Assembly (NCBI RefSeq): GCF_954871325.1
Contig: NC_088779.1
Location: 9,178,846-9,242,845, forward strand
DNA: 64,000 nt
Reading direction: 5' to 3'
Origin: Gordionus sp. m RMFG-2023
Taxonomy: Eukaryota; Nematomorpha; Gordioida; Chordodea; Parachordodidae
The notes under the pieces are model-generated. The model was not told the DNA's origin. It ran no database searches and worked only from the letters and a program-made list of their open reading frames with translations. This document shows, in pieces, positions 24,101 through 39,100 of the stretch (position 1 is its first letter; every line of letters begins with the position of its first letter). The translations under genes and the position numbers were made by a program.

Positions 24101-27100
24101 TTAAACATTGTTCAATGTAAATGTTTTATTATTTAAATAAAAAATACAAAGAAAAGAACTATTCGCACTATACCCTCTATAATAATTTTTTTTATAATAA
24201 AGTAACCTTAGTAAATTAAGGCTATCCTGTGGGGAGAATCGTAGTCCTAATTCTTGAAAGTTCGCCGTTTTCTGAGAAATCTCGGCTTGCCATTTCAGAA
24301 TTTGAATGCTATCAGTAATATCGCGTTCTTTTACCTAAAAAATTTTTAAAGGGGGGGGGGGGTTTATAATTAAAATTTTCAACAAAAACATTATTTTTAT
24401 AATCTGGGAATTTCAAATATCTATTTATAGCCTGTACACTAGTAATGTAACATAAATTTCAGAATTGTCCCATGGATCTTAGAATTCTTTATAAGAATAT
24501 TATAAGCATATATATGGATACCATGATATTAAAAACATATATGTTTATAAAAAAAATAATCAGGTGAGTTTATTTTTTGATTTTAATCTTGTAAAAATAA
24601 AAATAGACCAAAAGGGATTTATATAAGTATGGTGATCGTAATATCCCTTAGTTTTGAGCCCCCCTTCCCCTACAACTATAGTAAGGTAATGGCTAAATGT
24701 CGGCTTAATTTATACGCGCGAGATGGAGAAAATCAGTTAACATTAAGGCATTTTAATCTTATATAGTTTCTTTCAAGTTTGATCTGCTATATTTTATAGA
24801 AAAAACCCCAAGGCCAAAGTGATAGTTTTCGGCTAAAAATTGGCATAAACGGCTAAGAATAATCGAGGTAAATAAATTATTCTTTTCAAAGAAAAGGGAA
24901 TATTAAAATTTTGAGTTATGAAATATTTAATATTTTTTAAATACCCCCCTCTCCGTGCAATTTACTTAATATTATGGTGAAATGATATTTTAAAATGTTA
25001 ATATTTAAAAAAAAAGGAAGAACTTTAAGATTCCCAACACTATTTTTACAAAAGTAGGATTATAAGAAAAATGGTCACTAACAAATAAATATTTCTATCT
25101 CGACCTAGTGGAGTATTAAATTTTTTTTAAAATAAGCAATTTTTTTTAATGATACCCCCTCCCTCCTCCCCCCCCCCAATTAAATTCTCAAACTTTTAAT
25201 AACACACAAAACCTTTTCGTGAGCTATTTCGGATTTGATATCGTCGATCTCTTTGCAAACCTCCATTTTATTCGTTTTCAGCGATTTCAATCTAATCTCG
25301 AGACTTGTCATTTGATCGTTCAAGGTTTCGATGGAATGAATGCCTGACGAGGCGTCCAAATAACTGTAGTTTAATATAAAAAAAAACCAGTTAAATCTAG
25401 CTGAACTTGGATCTGCCAACATTATTTCAGAATCGGTATGGACCCTTTTAAAAATCATTTTTTACTCGGTCACACCGAAAGTTACTTTTTTTGAAATGTT
25501 GAGCGAGACAAAAATAAACATTTTTTTAGAAAAATTTACTATTTTAAAAAAGAAAATTTAATGATAATTTGAAGAAGAAAAAAAATGTTTTTTTTAAATA
25601 ATTATTATTGAAGTACTATACATTTTATATGTTATGACTCATAATTTTTTCTTTCATAAAATATATTATACTATTGATATATCAACGTTTTGGAGGTGGT
25701 GCTATGTAGTTATGCAAAATTGCGCCATTTGAGCCAATTTTTAAAAACGACTATCTCAATATTTTAGCCAGAAAAATATTGCCTAAGCCTCGAGATTTCG
25801 TTAATAGATGTCCAAACCTTTACGCCATCTATGAGAAAAATTGTTGGCTTGCGTAACATTTTTCTGGATAAAATATCGTGTTAGCCGTTTTTAAAAATCT
25901 GCTCAAATGGAGCGATTTTGCATCACTAGCTGCTATGTACCCCAATGTGATTTTTAAAAAAAATGTCTTTAATAATTAGTAAGATTCGAGTTAGAATATT
26001 TATTATCAAAAAAAATCTCCAAGAATTTTAAAATTTTTATAAGAAAAAAATTATATCTAATATGCGTCATTTTGTTAAATCAGAGTTATTTATAAGTTTA
26101 AATAAAAGTTGGTTATAGAGTTGAAAGGCTCATTAATTAGTTTTAACTGTCATAGATATTATGTATATTAAACGAGGTGATTTGTTTGCCGTGGTGCTTT
26201 AGGTCAGAGGTGAGTTTATTGATATTCTCTAAGGCTTGCCAAGCCGATCTTTGGTAATCCTCCTTTTCTTTCACCAAACTTTGTACATCACTTTCCAAGT
26301 TTAGTAGTTTCGCCTTATAAAAAAAATATATAATTGATTATAAATAGAAATGGAGCATCTTAATTAGATCCAGAAAGTTCTATTATAATAGACAGTAAAA
26401 AAATAAAAAAATTATAAGTGCTGTAAAGGTAACGTTATTAATTAATGCCTTTTCACCTTTTTAAGGCAAATAACATCATTCTTTACTACTTTATTAGAAA
26501 GTAACGAAATTTTCTTTCTTGAGTGTAAAATAATGATACACGTTTAGCTTAAGGAAACGGTCGTCATCACATCTGATTTATTATTTCTACGAGTCTGTTG
26601 ATAATGACAAGACCTGTCATATTTGACAGATGTACTCAAAACGATTAAATTTTATTAAATTAAAAACCCTTCTTATATTCTTTTTTTAAATTTAACGAAA
26701 ATAAAAATATTAATTTAAGGAGAGTTTTTCAGATCAAATGAAAAAATTTATATATTAAATTTAAATTTTATCTATCCACCGAAACTGACATGTTTCGGCA
26801 CATGCCAACGAGTTTATAATACAAATTTTTATGAAGTTAATTTATTTTAGTAAAAAAAATAATTCTTTAAATATTTTAAACCAATAATTATATTTTTTAA
26901 ATTAACACTCCATCATCGGCATCAGTTGAACCTGTCTGTAGCACGTCAAAAGTTGTGTTTAACTGATAAAAAAAACATCCTTTTTATCAGATGAGAAATT
27001 TTTGAAAAGAAATTATGCTAAAAATATATTTTGAAAAATGCTATGCAAATTTAAATTTTTTCTAATACATTTTAATTTTTTTTTATAACTATATTTTTCA

Positions 27101-30100
27101 ATCATAATTATTAATGTTTTTTTTTATAACATTTGAAACATAACATTTAAAAAAAAATATCTGCTAGAGTATTCTATTTTGAAAGTAACGAAAGAAGTTA
27201 CTTAATTGAAAAAGTACCGTTAACGCGTTTCTTTTTTTGGAAGTTAACAAGTAAGGTAACGAATGACCTTCCCTTTTCGGACAGTAATGTAAAAGTAACG
27301 GCGTTACATTTTTAAAGTAAGTTTTACAGCACTGAAATTTATAATTAAAATAGTTTATTTTATATTCTGATGAATAAATCCTTCCTAATTAAATTTTAAA
27401 TCCTATAGAGTTAATAATCAGTAAAAAAAATTGGAGCAGATTTTAATATTATTCGCTATTAGAGTAGGATTAAGTATCCCGAAATGGGTCATGGCAAGAC
27501 CAGGGTATACCATCTTTGGACCGTCATACCATATGCTAAAAAAAAGAAAAAAGGGGGGGGGGTTTGACCGGTTATATTTATTGGGTAATGAGAAAAACAG
27601 GATTTAAAAAAAACCCAACTTACTTTAATAAAAAAATGTTTAAAAAAAGGTCGTCAAGAATGGGTTAGAATATTCTTAAAGACATTTTCTTCTGATTCGG
27701 AGTCGTAAGGAATCAAAAAAGGTTTTTTCAAGCAGGACCTTTTCTAGATAAAGAAATTTAAATTGTCGTCCCCTTTAATAAATTGTTCAAATTATTTTTA
27801 TTTTACTAGAGCGCCTATAAATTATCTTTTTTACTAGAGCAAAAAAAATCGTTGGGTAGGGGGAAGGGAGATGAAGAAAAAATAATAAATAAGTGTGAAG
27901 CAAGCAGAGCACTTTAAAAAAAAAAATCAAGTTTATTCGAAAAAACTTGTATGGGCAGGATTTTGGGCTTGAGATATTCGATTTGTTCCTTCGCGAATTT
28001 GATCGACGCGAACAACTCACCCTTTTTATCTTCAAGCTGTGTTCTCTTTTGAAGACCACTTTAAGATAAATAATTTTTGTAATAAAAAAAAGCGTTATTT
28101 CGTCTTAATAGTTTAATCTCGTTTGAAAAACTTGGCAACCTTAATTTTAAGTTTTTTTCCGAAACCCATAAATGTTTTAGGTCTTTTATAAATTTTATAT
28201 ATTTTTCCTTTCCACAATAAATTTATTAAAATATTTTTGAGGTGAAATTTTCAATTTAAAAGCACATAATTATGGAGTTAAGAAGACCTTTTCTAAAAAA
28301 TGGTAAAGAAAAATAAACAATTGTTTTTTTTCCGATTCGAAAACCAATTCATCTTGTTTTTAATTGTATAAGCCGCTTTGATATTTAATTTGAAGCATAC
28401 TATGGTCTAATTTTACGAAGTTTCCCTTCCGGCTAGAGGGGGGAGGGTTCCCGATATTTTCTTACAGAAATCAAGAACTATATCAAATTTATTTGTAATA
28501 GCTAGTAAAATTTATCTTCAAAGATCTGAAATAGCACTATTAATAATTTTGCCTTTCTAATTCACTTTTACATACACACAAAAAATTTTTTTTAAAATGT
28601 ACATATCTAAAAAAACAACAAAGAGTATGCATTTGTTTATCATTTTCCCAACTTTGGCAGCGACAAGTCGAACAATTTAGCTTTTTTTTCTAAATGGTAA
28701 AAATACGTGTTTGTTATATCCTTAGATGAGATATTTATATTTTAATCTTGGGACATTTCTTTCATGTATATATGATATAATCTCTATTTCTATAATCAAA
28801 TTCATTTTAGTTTCGTTCTTATATATCGTTATATTCAAAAATATACTAATGCAAATTTATATCTTAGATTTGATAGAACATTTCATTAAATACATTGTAT
28901 AGAAATGATTTAGTTCAATGATAATAATAATGCATTGAAACAAAATATTAATAAAACTCCAAGCTATTAAAGTATTTTATTTTTTGATATAAGTCAGAGA
29001 CTTGCAGGCCCGGACCGTATTTTAATTTTTTTAAATATATCCGGGCTAGGTCAGGTCTGAATATTTTTTTTTAAAAAAACCCAGGCCGGGCGGTATAATT
29101 TAAAACCAAATATTTTAAATCGCCATTATTAGCTATAAAAATTACAAATAAATAAAATATATTTTAAAAAAAATTTGGGCCGGGCCTAAAAATATAAAAC
29201 CTGGGCCGGGGCGAAAAACTTTCTTAAAAAATCCGGGCGGCCGAGCTATGCAAATTATACCTCTGCAAGTTTCTTATAAAAATAATAATAAACCTCTGAA
29301 TTTTCAACTTTTCACCCTGTAACGCGTTGATTTTGCGTTCCAGCCTCTGGAGTCTATCGTTGTGATTTGACAGTTTTTGTTTCTTGAATTCAATTTCCTT
29401 GTTCAAACTTTCGGCCTTAAGATCGAGTTCTTCCTTCTCTTCCAATACAGAATTTAAGTTTCTATCATCTTCACCTTTTTTAAAAAATATATATTTTAGT
29501 ACTATATTTGTCATACTTTTTTTCTTAACAAATGAAAACAAGATTGATCACAAGTAGGGGTGGGACCAATACCAATATAATATTGGTTTACAATACCAAT
29601 ACCAATATAAACCAATATATATTTAAATATTGGTATTGCTTTTACAACCAATACCAATACCAATTACCTAAATATATTGGTTTTGATATATTGTTTAAAT
29701 ACAATTTTAACCAATACCAATATTAAAAATAACATAATTATTTGGGTTTATCGTGGATAATTATATCGTGGTATTTTTTTTACTTTCATTGCAAAAACTG
29801 ATTACATCTGTTATTTCTTCCAAATACTACTGTGATATCAATATTTCTGTTATTTATAATTATAGTTTATTTTTATTATGGTATTAAATTTTTTACATGA
29901 TATCTATCAATTTTATCTATTTATTTAGGATATTATAATAAATGAAGACCAAATAGAGTTAATAAATATAGATGCTGTTGGTACTAATAATAATAGCGAT
30001 AAGGAACAAGAAGAATTATCAATATCTAATAAAAGACGAAATTCAGCAAAAATGGGAATTTTATACTACTTATGATAATAAAAAAAAAAGGCAATTTGTA

Positions 30101-33100
30101 ATAAATATAAAAAAAAAATATCACTTCCCAATTTTGGAACCTCAGGATTATGGACACATCTTAAATCCATCCACCCAACATTATATAAGAAATGTGAGCA
30201 AATAAATATTGGCAGTAAAAAAATTAAGACAATAAAATCATTTTTACTTAATAATATAAATAATAAAGCTAATTTAAATAATTTAATTATAAACTTTTTC
30301 ATTCAAAATAATTTAGCCTTTTCAATAGTTGAGGATATCACTTTTAAAAATTTAATAGCATATTGTAACCCTTCACTAACATTAGTTTCTAAAAAAACAC
30401 TAAAAATAGAAATTATGAAATATTATCATAGTTCTTTTATCAATTTAAAATCTGTACTTTCTAACATTACATCTAAATTTTCCTTAGCAATAGACATTTG
30501 GTCCTGTTTAAATAAAATACCCTTTATGGGCATAACAATTCATTATATTGATAATGATTTTAAATTAAATAATCATTTATTAGATTTTATTCCTTTTAAA
30601 TCAGCACATAATTCTATTAATATTTTTAATATTTTTAATTCTGTATTAAAAGTAAAATTTGAAATTGATTTTTTTACATTACATTAGACAATGCAAGTAA
30701 TAATTTAGCATTTCTAAAAATTTTAAAACAAAAAGATAATTTTGATAATGTGTGCAAATGCTTTTGCTATATTATACATTTGGCTGTCATGGCTGCATTG
30801 GAACCCTTAAATACAACTTTAAAAAAAATAAGAAATTTTTTTAAAATTTTTAAACTTTCTATATCTAAATTTAATAAACTCGAAAAAATATATCTTGAAA
30901 AAAATCCACACTTAAAATTTCCTCACCCAATTTTGGATATACCAACACGTTGGAATTCAACATACCAAATGCTTGATAGAGCAATATTGCTCAAACCCTA
31001 TTTGACAACATATACCAATCATTTACAAAATACCAATCAAGAAAATTATATTAGTGCATTAGCCTGGAATAATATAGAAATATACCGAGAATTTCTGGAA
31101 TCATTTAATTTTGCTACAGAGATGGCCTCATGTGCTAACACTACAACAATTTCAACAATTATTCCTTTATATTCCAGTATTTTTGAGCATGTGGAGAATT
31201 ATAATAATAATCCTAATTCTATTTTAAAGACAGCTTCTTTAGATGCCTTAACAAAACTTAATAAATACTATAATTATAATAAACACCTCTTTATTATTTC
31301 AACAATGATTGACCCAAGATTTAAACTATCAAGTCATTTATTAAAGCATAATAATATGCAAACTCTTATTGGATATCTTACTAATGAATACAATAGTTAT
31401 AAAATAAATAATAACAATTCAGCGGAACTTACAAATGAAGCACAAAATAACAAAAAATTGTCCTTTTATGACAAAATTTATCAGGTGAAACCTCATAATA
31501 ATAACAACTTAGAAATAAGTAAATACGTAGATGAAGCCACAATTTCCAATGATACAAATCCATTAGATTGGTGGAAATTAAATAAAAATAGATATCCAGT
31601 ATTATCAAAATTGCCAGAGATTATCTAGCAATTCCGGCCACCTCATCTAGCTCTGAAAGGGCTCTTTCAGAAGGACGGTATGTTATAACAGATTAACGTT
31701 GTTCACTAAATGAGCATACTATACAAGCTTGCCTGTGCCTAAAAAGTTGGATGCGCATGCAAGATTCTTCTTAAATACATAAAATTATTTCCTCTTCTTA
31801 TATTAAAATTATATCATTCTTTTGCATTATATTTTGTATAAATAGACAGTTATGTTACATTTTTAGTTTACTTATTTTGCTATGTTCTTTGTGATAAATA
31901 AAATGGTTCAAAATCAATACGTTTATTATTGTTGATACAAAAAATACATGATTAAAACAAAATTTTTTATATTCACATCACCTAATAAATTCCTAGTTTA
32001 AAAAAAGAATTTGAATTCAGTAAAATTTTGAGAGTTGGTTCTTAGCCCTGATTTTATGGTATCATCATTTTTTTTCCCATGTTTATTTAAAATTAGAAAT
32101 TAAGGGTTTTATAATCACTATTTCTATTCTTTTAATTAGTAATTTGAATTTAAACCAATACCAATATAAACCAATAGTTACCAATATAAACCAATACCAA
32201 TAGCAATACCATTACAAGAAATAGAAAATATTGTTTAAACCAATACCAATATTTTAGACCCAATACCAATACAATATTTTGTTAATATTGGGTTTTTACT
32301 ATTGGTTCCCAGCCCTAATCACAAGTATTAGTCAGCTGATAAATCAAATTAGTAAAACTCTAACGAGTATTTTTAAGGGGAAGTTATATGGGTTAAAGGT
32401 GAATAACTTTTCCAGGTCTACTCCAGCTAGAGGTTAGCGCAGGCTGGCTCGTGGGCCTAGCAAAATTTTCTTTTGTGTAATTTGTTCTAAAATGAATTTC
32501 ATGGGTTGGGCTGAAAACCCCGATAAAAAATTTCGGTGGGCCATAACTCAAATTTTTTAAAACTAATTTAATACACCCTTAATCGGGCATACTACACTAG
32601 AAGTGTGTATCATTTCAAATCGGCAAAATCATTCGAAGTAAAATTTTCAAAATATTATTTTATAATTAGCAGGTCTAAACGTTTTTTAAATGATAACAAA
32701 ATATAGTTTTAAAAAATTGACAGATACTTCACAAGTAGCGTTATTAAAAATAACTGCGAATAGTTAAACTAGAAAAGAAAAATGATGTAAAGATAATAAC
32801 AATACTTTTCAAGTTACATTTTAAAATAAATAATATATATATCTTATTCATTATCTTTATATGATGATTTCCGAAATTTAACATTATAGTTTATTAAACT
32901 TAATATCACACTCACATCAAGCGCTCTTTTTAATATAGGGAAGTTTATTGGAGAAAAACAAGCAGTATTTTTAAAATATATTGTTAGAATCAATTTTTTT
33001 TTTTTATTAAGTTCAATTTTTTGAAAAATAAATGCTATATTGTGATATATTATCATAGCAATTATTTCTTTAAATTGTATTTTCATTTATATTCCTGTGA

Positions 33101-36100
33101 TCGAATAAATCGCTAAATAATATGATAAAAATGATGAGTTTAGGTTATTTTTAGAAACAATTTGTAAAGTAACTTGCAATGTAACTAATTGTAATTTTAA
33201 ATGTAACTAGTTATTACTTATGAAATAATATAAACTAGTAACCTTTAACAACACTAATTCTATAAGGTAAAATGCAGAATAGTCACTTTTTCCATTAGCC
33301 AAATAAACCCCGTTTTTTAACCCGTTTATAGCATAGTTCCCATCCCACCTTTCTAAGCTTTTAACTTAGATATACCTTTTTTTAAACCAATCTCATTAAA
33401 ACTATTTACCAACATACTTACTTAATTTTTCTCTACTATCTCATAATCACAATCTTATAGTTTTTTAAAAAATTTTTTTTAGAATACTATCAATATCGGC
33501 TGATTTCTGGGATTCAATAGCGCATCGCTCCTTCAAATCCGCGATATCTTTGCACAATTTATCGTAAATGATAGCGTCTTTAATCAAATTTTTGGCCTGA
33601 GTCCCCTCCGCGTTCAAATAGCTCAAAACTTTTTGTTCCTATAGTAAGAATTTGCAAAAAAAATCATTTATTTTTATAAATAATTCAGTTATCGACTAAA
33701 TCTGAGAGATGGATATAAGGATTATACGTTTTCTAATTGTTCAGTCACTTCGCAAATTTTTTGTTCCAACGTTAAAAGAACAGTCTTTATCTTGGGTATA
33801 TCAACGCGTTTATATTTATCGACCTAAAAAATATACCTTTTTTAAACATCTTCAAAATTTATATTTATTGCGGAAAAAAATAGTTGGTAACAATAACTGT
33901 AACCAGCGTTTTGATTTCTGAAACAGAAACGTATAATAACAAAATTATTAAAAGGAGTGAACTAAACTCTATAAATTTTTTGAACCCCCTTTCAAAATGG
34001 TTTTCATAAATTTATATTGCGACCTAATTTAGCATTTTCGAAAGGCAAACATGTTTGCGTTTTTATTAATATTTATAAATTGTTATCAACTTGCATGATC
34101 CCATTTGAAATTTATTGTTTGCGTTTTGCGCATAACGAAACGCAAACGCTCAATTAGGTATCACTAAAAGACCTTTTTAAATAATCAAAGTATACTTTTC
34201 TGTAGTTTTGTAAAAGCGATTTAAACAAATTCTTAGAAATTAATCTTGCATATCAATATTATCCCTTTAAAAAAATTATTTCCTATTTTTTTATTATTAT
34301 ACTTACAACGTACTCCTCCACCACTAATATGCGTTTCCATTTTGGACCTCCCTCCCCTAGAAATCATATGATTTGCAGATAGTTTTTAACTATTTGGTAC
34401 TATAGGATAGGTTATAAAAGACCGGCATGTGGGTAAAAAAAAAGACTTTTGAAATAATAATCAATAGCGAAGCCCTCTGAGAAGTCTTAAAATGACGTGG
34501 GTCAAAGTAATAAAGGGTGAAATGAGAAAAAATGGATCTTACAAATGGCGATACCCAGGGGTAAAAAAAATAAAAGAGGTATCAGAGGGGAACTGACATA
34601 TCCGGGTAAACCCCCGGAACAGCCATTTAAACGGAGGAGAAAGTAGAAGATATGAATAATTAGCATACCTAAAATTTTAAATAGATGTAAAAGTAAATTT
34701 TATTATATTTTAAAAAATTACGGAAGAATTCTTGGGCTTGAGTTCCAACAATTCGTGATATTGGCCTTCGAATTTATCTATGGACGTGTTAGTCTCGGCT
34801 AATTTAGGGGGAATGATGCTTAGTTTTCTTTCTAGGTCTTTGATCAAATCGTCTTTTATATTAAAATATCAATTAATGTATTTATAATAGAATACCACAA
34901 ATACCCAATATTTGTAGCGGTCGATACTTATGTATTTTTTCTCGATATTATATTACTCAATTTTCTAAAGGTTAGTTAAATTAAGTTTTGTTCATGTTTC
35001 ATATAAGTATCGGTGGGTGATATTAGCAAGTTAATCAGGAGTATATCGGTAAAAAAAATGTAATAGACGCATCTCTGTTATTTAGTGTTTTATTTAGTTA
35101 TAAAGGCTGTCTCCAATTCCACTTAAAAAAAATTTTTTAAACCAAAAGTTTGTTCGTTAGAAGTAGCACCAGCTCGCTTGTTAGAAGAAGTTCCTTGGAA
35201 ATTTCTGTTGCATATAGGACAACATTTTATATCCTTCAGTCTATCCGAGAATTTTTTGTATATGGTTTGAGAGCCTAATAGGGCACCTTTGCGTCTTATA
35301 ATGATAAAATTAATGAATAATAATTATTATATATTAATGAGAAAAAACAAGAATATCATTCTCTCTTTATAAATTGTTATATCAAATATTTACTCGTGTA
35401 AATCGTTTAAACTTTGTTCCAAATTTGACAACTCTTCACCGATATCTTTCATATTGCACAGCTGATTAGAAAATTAAAAAAAATTTTTTTTAATGAATTG
35501 ATTATATAAATGATCGAAAAACAATAAAAATCATATCAAATTTTTTTGCCATTTATTAGGGAAACTAATTCATATGTAATCGATACATAAAAAATAATTA
35601 CCATATAAGCTTTGGGGGGATAGTCTAAAATTATGCATATAATATTTTCAGGGTTGGCCAGTATCGCGGATATTTGTATCCTAGATACAAAATTTTGATC
35701 ATTTGTATCTGGAACAATTTTTTTTAAATATGATATCTAATTCTAAATTTTTTGAAGAACATTTACTCGCCAAAGATAAATGTTTAAAAGAATAGTGCTA
35801 ATGAACAAATAGGGATTATAAATTTTATAATAATTTTATTTTTACTTCATTCCAATAAGATGATTATTAACAAATTATAATTAAAACGATTGACTAACTT
35901 CTAGGATTTCTTGTTCACACGAAGCTAACTCTTTTTCGAACTCCTCCAATTTTTCGGTGGAATGGGAGTTTTCTGCCTTTAAAGTAGATAGTTCCACGTT
36001 TATATTGCTCAATCTTTCTTGCGACTCATTTATGGCTTGAGATTTTTGCCTGGATTCATAAAAAATTATATTATATTGACTTGCAATAATTCGAATATGT

Positions 36101-39100
36101 GCATATATAGCTAGAGATTAAAAAAAAAAGAGTAATGGGCGCCCTTATAAACCTTTTAATGGTAGGATATGAGTATAAGCCACATTTCTCGCAAGCTATT
36201 TTGTTGTATATTGGTACTAGTGATCTGCATCGAGTCTAATTTTTCAAACCCGGCCCGGCCCTAAATTTTTTTAAAAAAGTTTTGCCGGCCCGGCCCGAAA
36301 TTTCTTTTAAAAAAATTTACCGCCCGACCCAAATTTATTTAAATATAGAAATTAATTTTTATAATTACTCAAAATAAAAGACATATGTTATATGGCGTTT
36401 AGTTTCAATAAATAAAATCAAATTACATAAAAAATTCAATATAAAATTGTAGGGCTGTGCCGATATTAAATATCGGATCGGATCGGCACCAATATTTAGC
36501 GTTTTCTGAAAATATCGGATCGGACCGATACCTTTAAGAACCGATCCGATCCAATCTTTTTACTTTTCTTTTTTTGTTATTTTATTTTATGTTATGTATA
36601 TTTATTTTACATTATAATATTTTCCAAATAATTTTTTTTAAATTTCATTTCTTATTTAAAATAGATTTATAGTATTTTAAAAGTTTTTTTTATAAAAATA
36701 GAAAGGAACACCCAAAGTTTTATTTATTTTAAATCTTTTTAAATAACGATAATTTTTTTATTTATACTTTAAATAAAAGAATTTTTTTTAAATATGGTAT
36801 CTGAATTATAGAAATATTTTACAAAAGACAAAGATAATTTTGCAAAATACGTTATCTGCGGAATCACCTGAATCTGCCTTCAGTACGGCAGGAGATATAG
36901 ATAGTCCATATAGTAGAAGCTTATTCCGAGAAAATCTAGAGGCTCTCATATTTATTTTAAAAAATCTAATATATTATAATTTTATATATTAAATTTTACA
37001 ATTTTATAATTCCAACATAAAATGGACATATTATTAAACATATATTTTTTTTATTATAGCCTTAATTGTAGAAATAAAAAAAATTAAATTATCCATAATT
37101 CGATTTTTTGCATAAAAAATATTGATTTCTTAATTACATTTGATTCAAACAGTGGTGATTAAAAATCAGTAAAAATATCGGATCGGTATCGGATCGGTGA
37201 AATATATGTGGATCGGCCCGGCTATAAAATTGATAAATTTAGATATATTTAAAAAAAATTCCAAGGTCCGACCCGACCCGGCCCAAATTTTTATAAAAAT
37301 ATTAGGCCCGAGCCCGGCCCGAAGCCCGTTCGGACCAGACTAGGGCTGGGTACAGGCCTAACCTTGCAGATCTCTAATTGGTACCTTGACATTTTAAAAC
37401 ACCCTCCTTATTGTTTTATTTGGGTAATGATTAGATCCTTTTTTTCAACCTATATTGCAAGCCCTAGATATTAGAATTTTAAAAAATTGTCAAATACAAC
37501 TTATTTACTTTTTCTATTTCTGGAAGATAATAGGGTTGTGTGCCCAAATACACATGAAATTAAGAGAGCCTTGGAGATTAAGACTTCCCTCCCATGAATT
37601 ACTAAATATTTGGCTGTTCCTTTCTTACACTTTTCACGGCAACCAGTTTGTAGCAAATTTCGTTTTGCCACATTATGATTTTGTCCTATTTGCACCGAAC
37701 TTCTGGTACAGTTGAAATTGTATAAGTTATTATATGCGTCCTTTCGGTGGTATTTGAATCATGTAATGCAATCACGTCTAAAGCCATGAGTTAATGAGTA
37801 GATTATCGAAAAATATATAGTAGTGTCTGGATGATTCAATTTTCCCAATTCAATGTAAATTCTATACATATGGAAATGAATAAATCAATAAATTGGCAAA
37901 CATGTAAACGAATATAAGTTGCAACAATTGTGATGGTTATATCATAATTTTTTTTCTCTAAAATCCTTCGAGCTCTATCAATAGATGGGCACCTATAAAA
38001 GTGCTTAACATAGTGATTCGCACCGTTATCAAGGTAAGAAAGATGCAAATTGGTTACGGTAAAATGGCAAGAAAACCAAATGATAAGTGAGAAAAAATTT
38101 AACTATTCATTTGCACAAACAAAATATAGACACCAACAAAAAAATATCTCGCAGGAAATGTTTATTATACCCCAAAATAATTATTTTGTAAATTTTCACC
38201 TTAATTAATATAAGGTAAATTTAAATATTATGTAAAGCTTGTTAGTTTTTAAATAAATATATAAATGTTATTCCTGGTATATTAAATATTCTTGAAAAAA
38301 AATAACCGAAATTTTTAATTTCATCAGGTATATTTGAGCACGAAATTCGTAAAATATTTTACAGTAAATTTAGCAAACCTGATATAATAGTGAGGCATGA
38401 GAAGATTATTATTAGTTATAGTGAAAAACAAAATAAGTAGTAATATTTTAACATAGAGCATGCAATGCAGGGATATTAAAATAAATGAAATATTACAATG
38501 AAATAGATAGTAATTAACATAAAAAGGGTAAAATATAACTTAAATGTAATTCATACAAACCTAAGATAACGTTCCAGCCCACCTTGAAAACGTTCATGTT
38601 CCGCCATATCTCCCTCGGAATCCAATGATGATTGGTCTTTATCATCACTATCTTGCACTGCTATGAGTTTTTTAATGACTACCATTTTGCCCTGTAACCC
38701 ATTGCGCTCGGTTTCTTTGGAAGCTATATCTACTCTGAGCGATTTAATCCTGTCTCTCAATTGCGAATTGTTGTGCAATTTGCTCAAGAGAGTATTAAGA
38801 GAGCTTACCCGACTATCCACTTTAGTCTTGGAGAATTGCAAAGAAACGATGTCCTTTTTCAGCCTCTCTTCGACTGTTCCTTCACTGTTATTATTAATAT
38901 TGAAGATTGAAGAAGTATGATCAGTGTTAACGTTGACAGATGTAGAGGAGTCATTATTAGAATTGGTATGGTGTTCCTTAGTTTTATTTCTGTTGGGAGA
39001 TTCGTAAGTTGAGTTATCGTCCAAAATGGAACCAAGAGTTTCCCGTTTGATTTCGAATTCCTTATTTGAATAAATGGATTTTAAAAAAAATATAAAGGCG

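Noticed and set aside
26145-26173. Longer RAD50 exon 19 reading on as SFNIHNIYD
   Set aside because: The frame stays open, but the next donor gives phase 1, which does not fit exon 20. The donor at 26173-26172 gives the right phase and a sensible join.
35655-35720. hAT-like end AGGGTTGGCCAGTATC
   Set aside because: No partner end or duplication was found, so it was not listed as an element.
37501-37695. Minus-strand 64-codon open frame in RAD50 intron 10
   Set aside because: It is open on both strands in a GC-richer patch, with no recognised motif and no splice support.
38663-38920. Plus-strand open frame of 85 codons
   Set aside because: Antisense to RAD50 exon 10, with no independent support.
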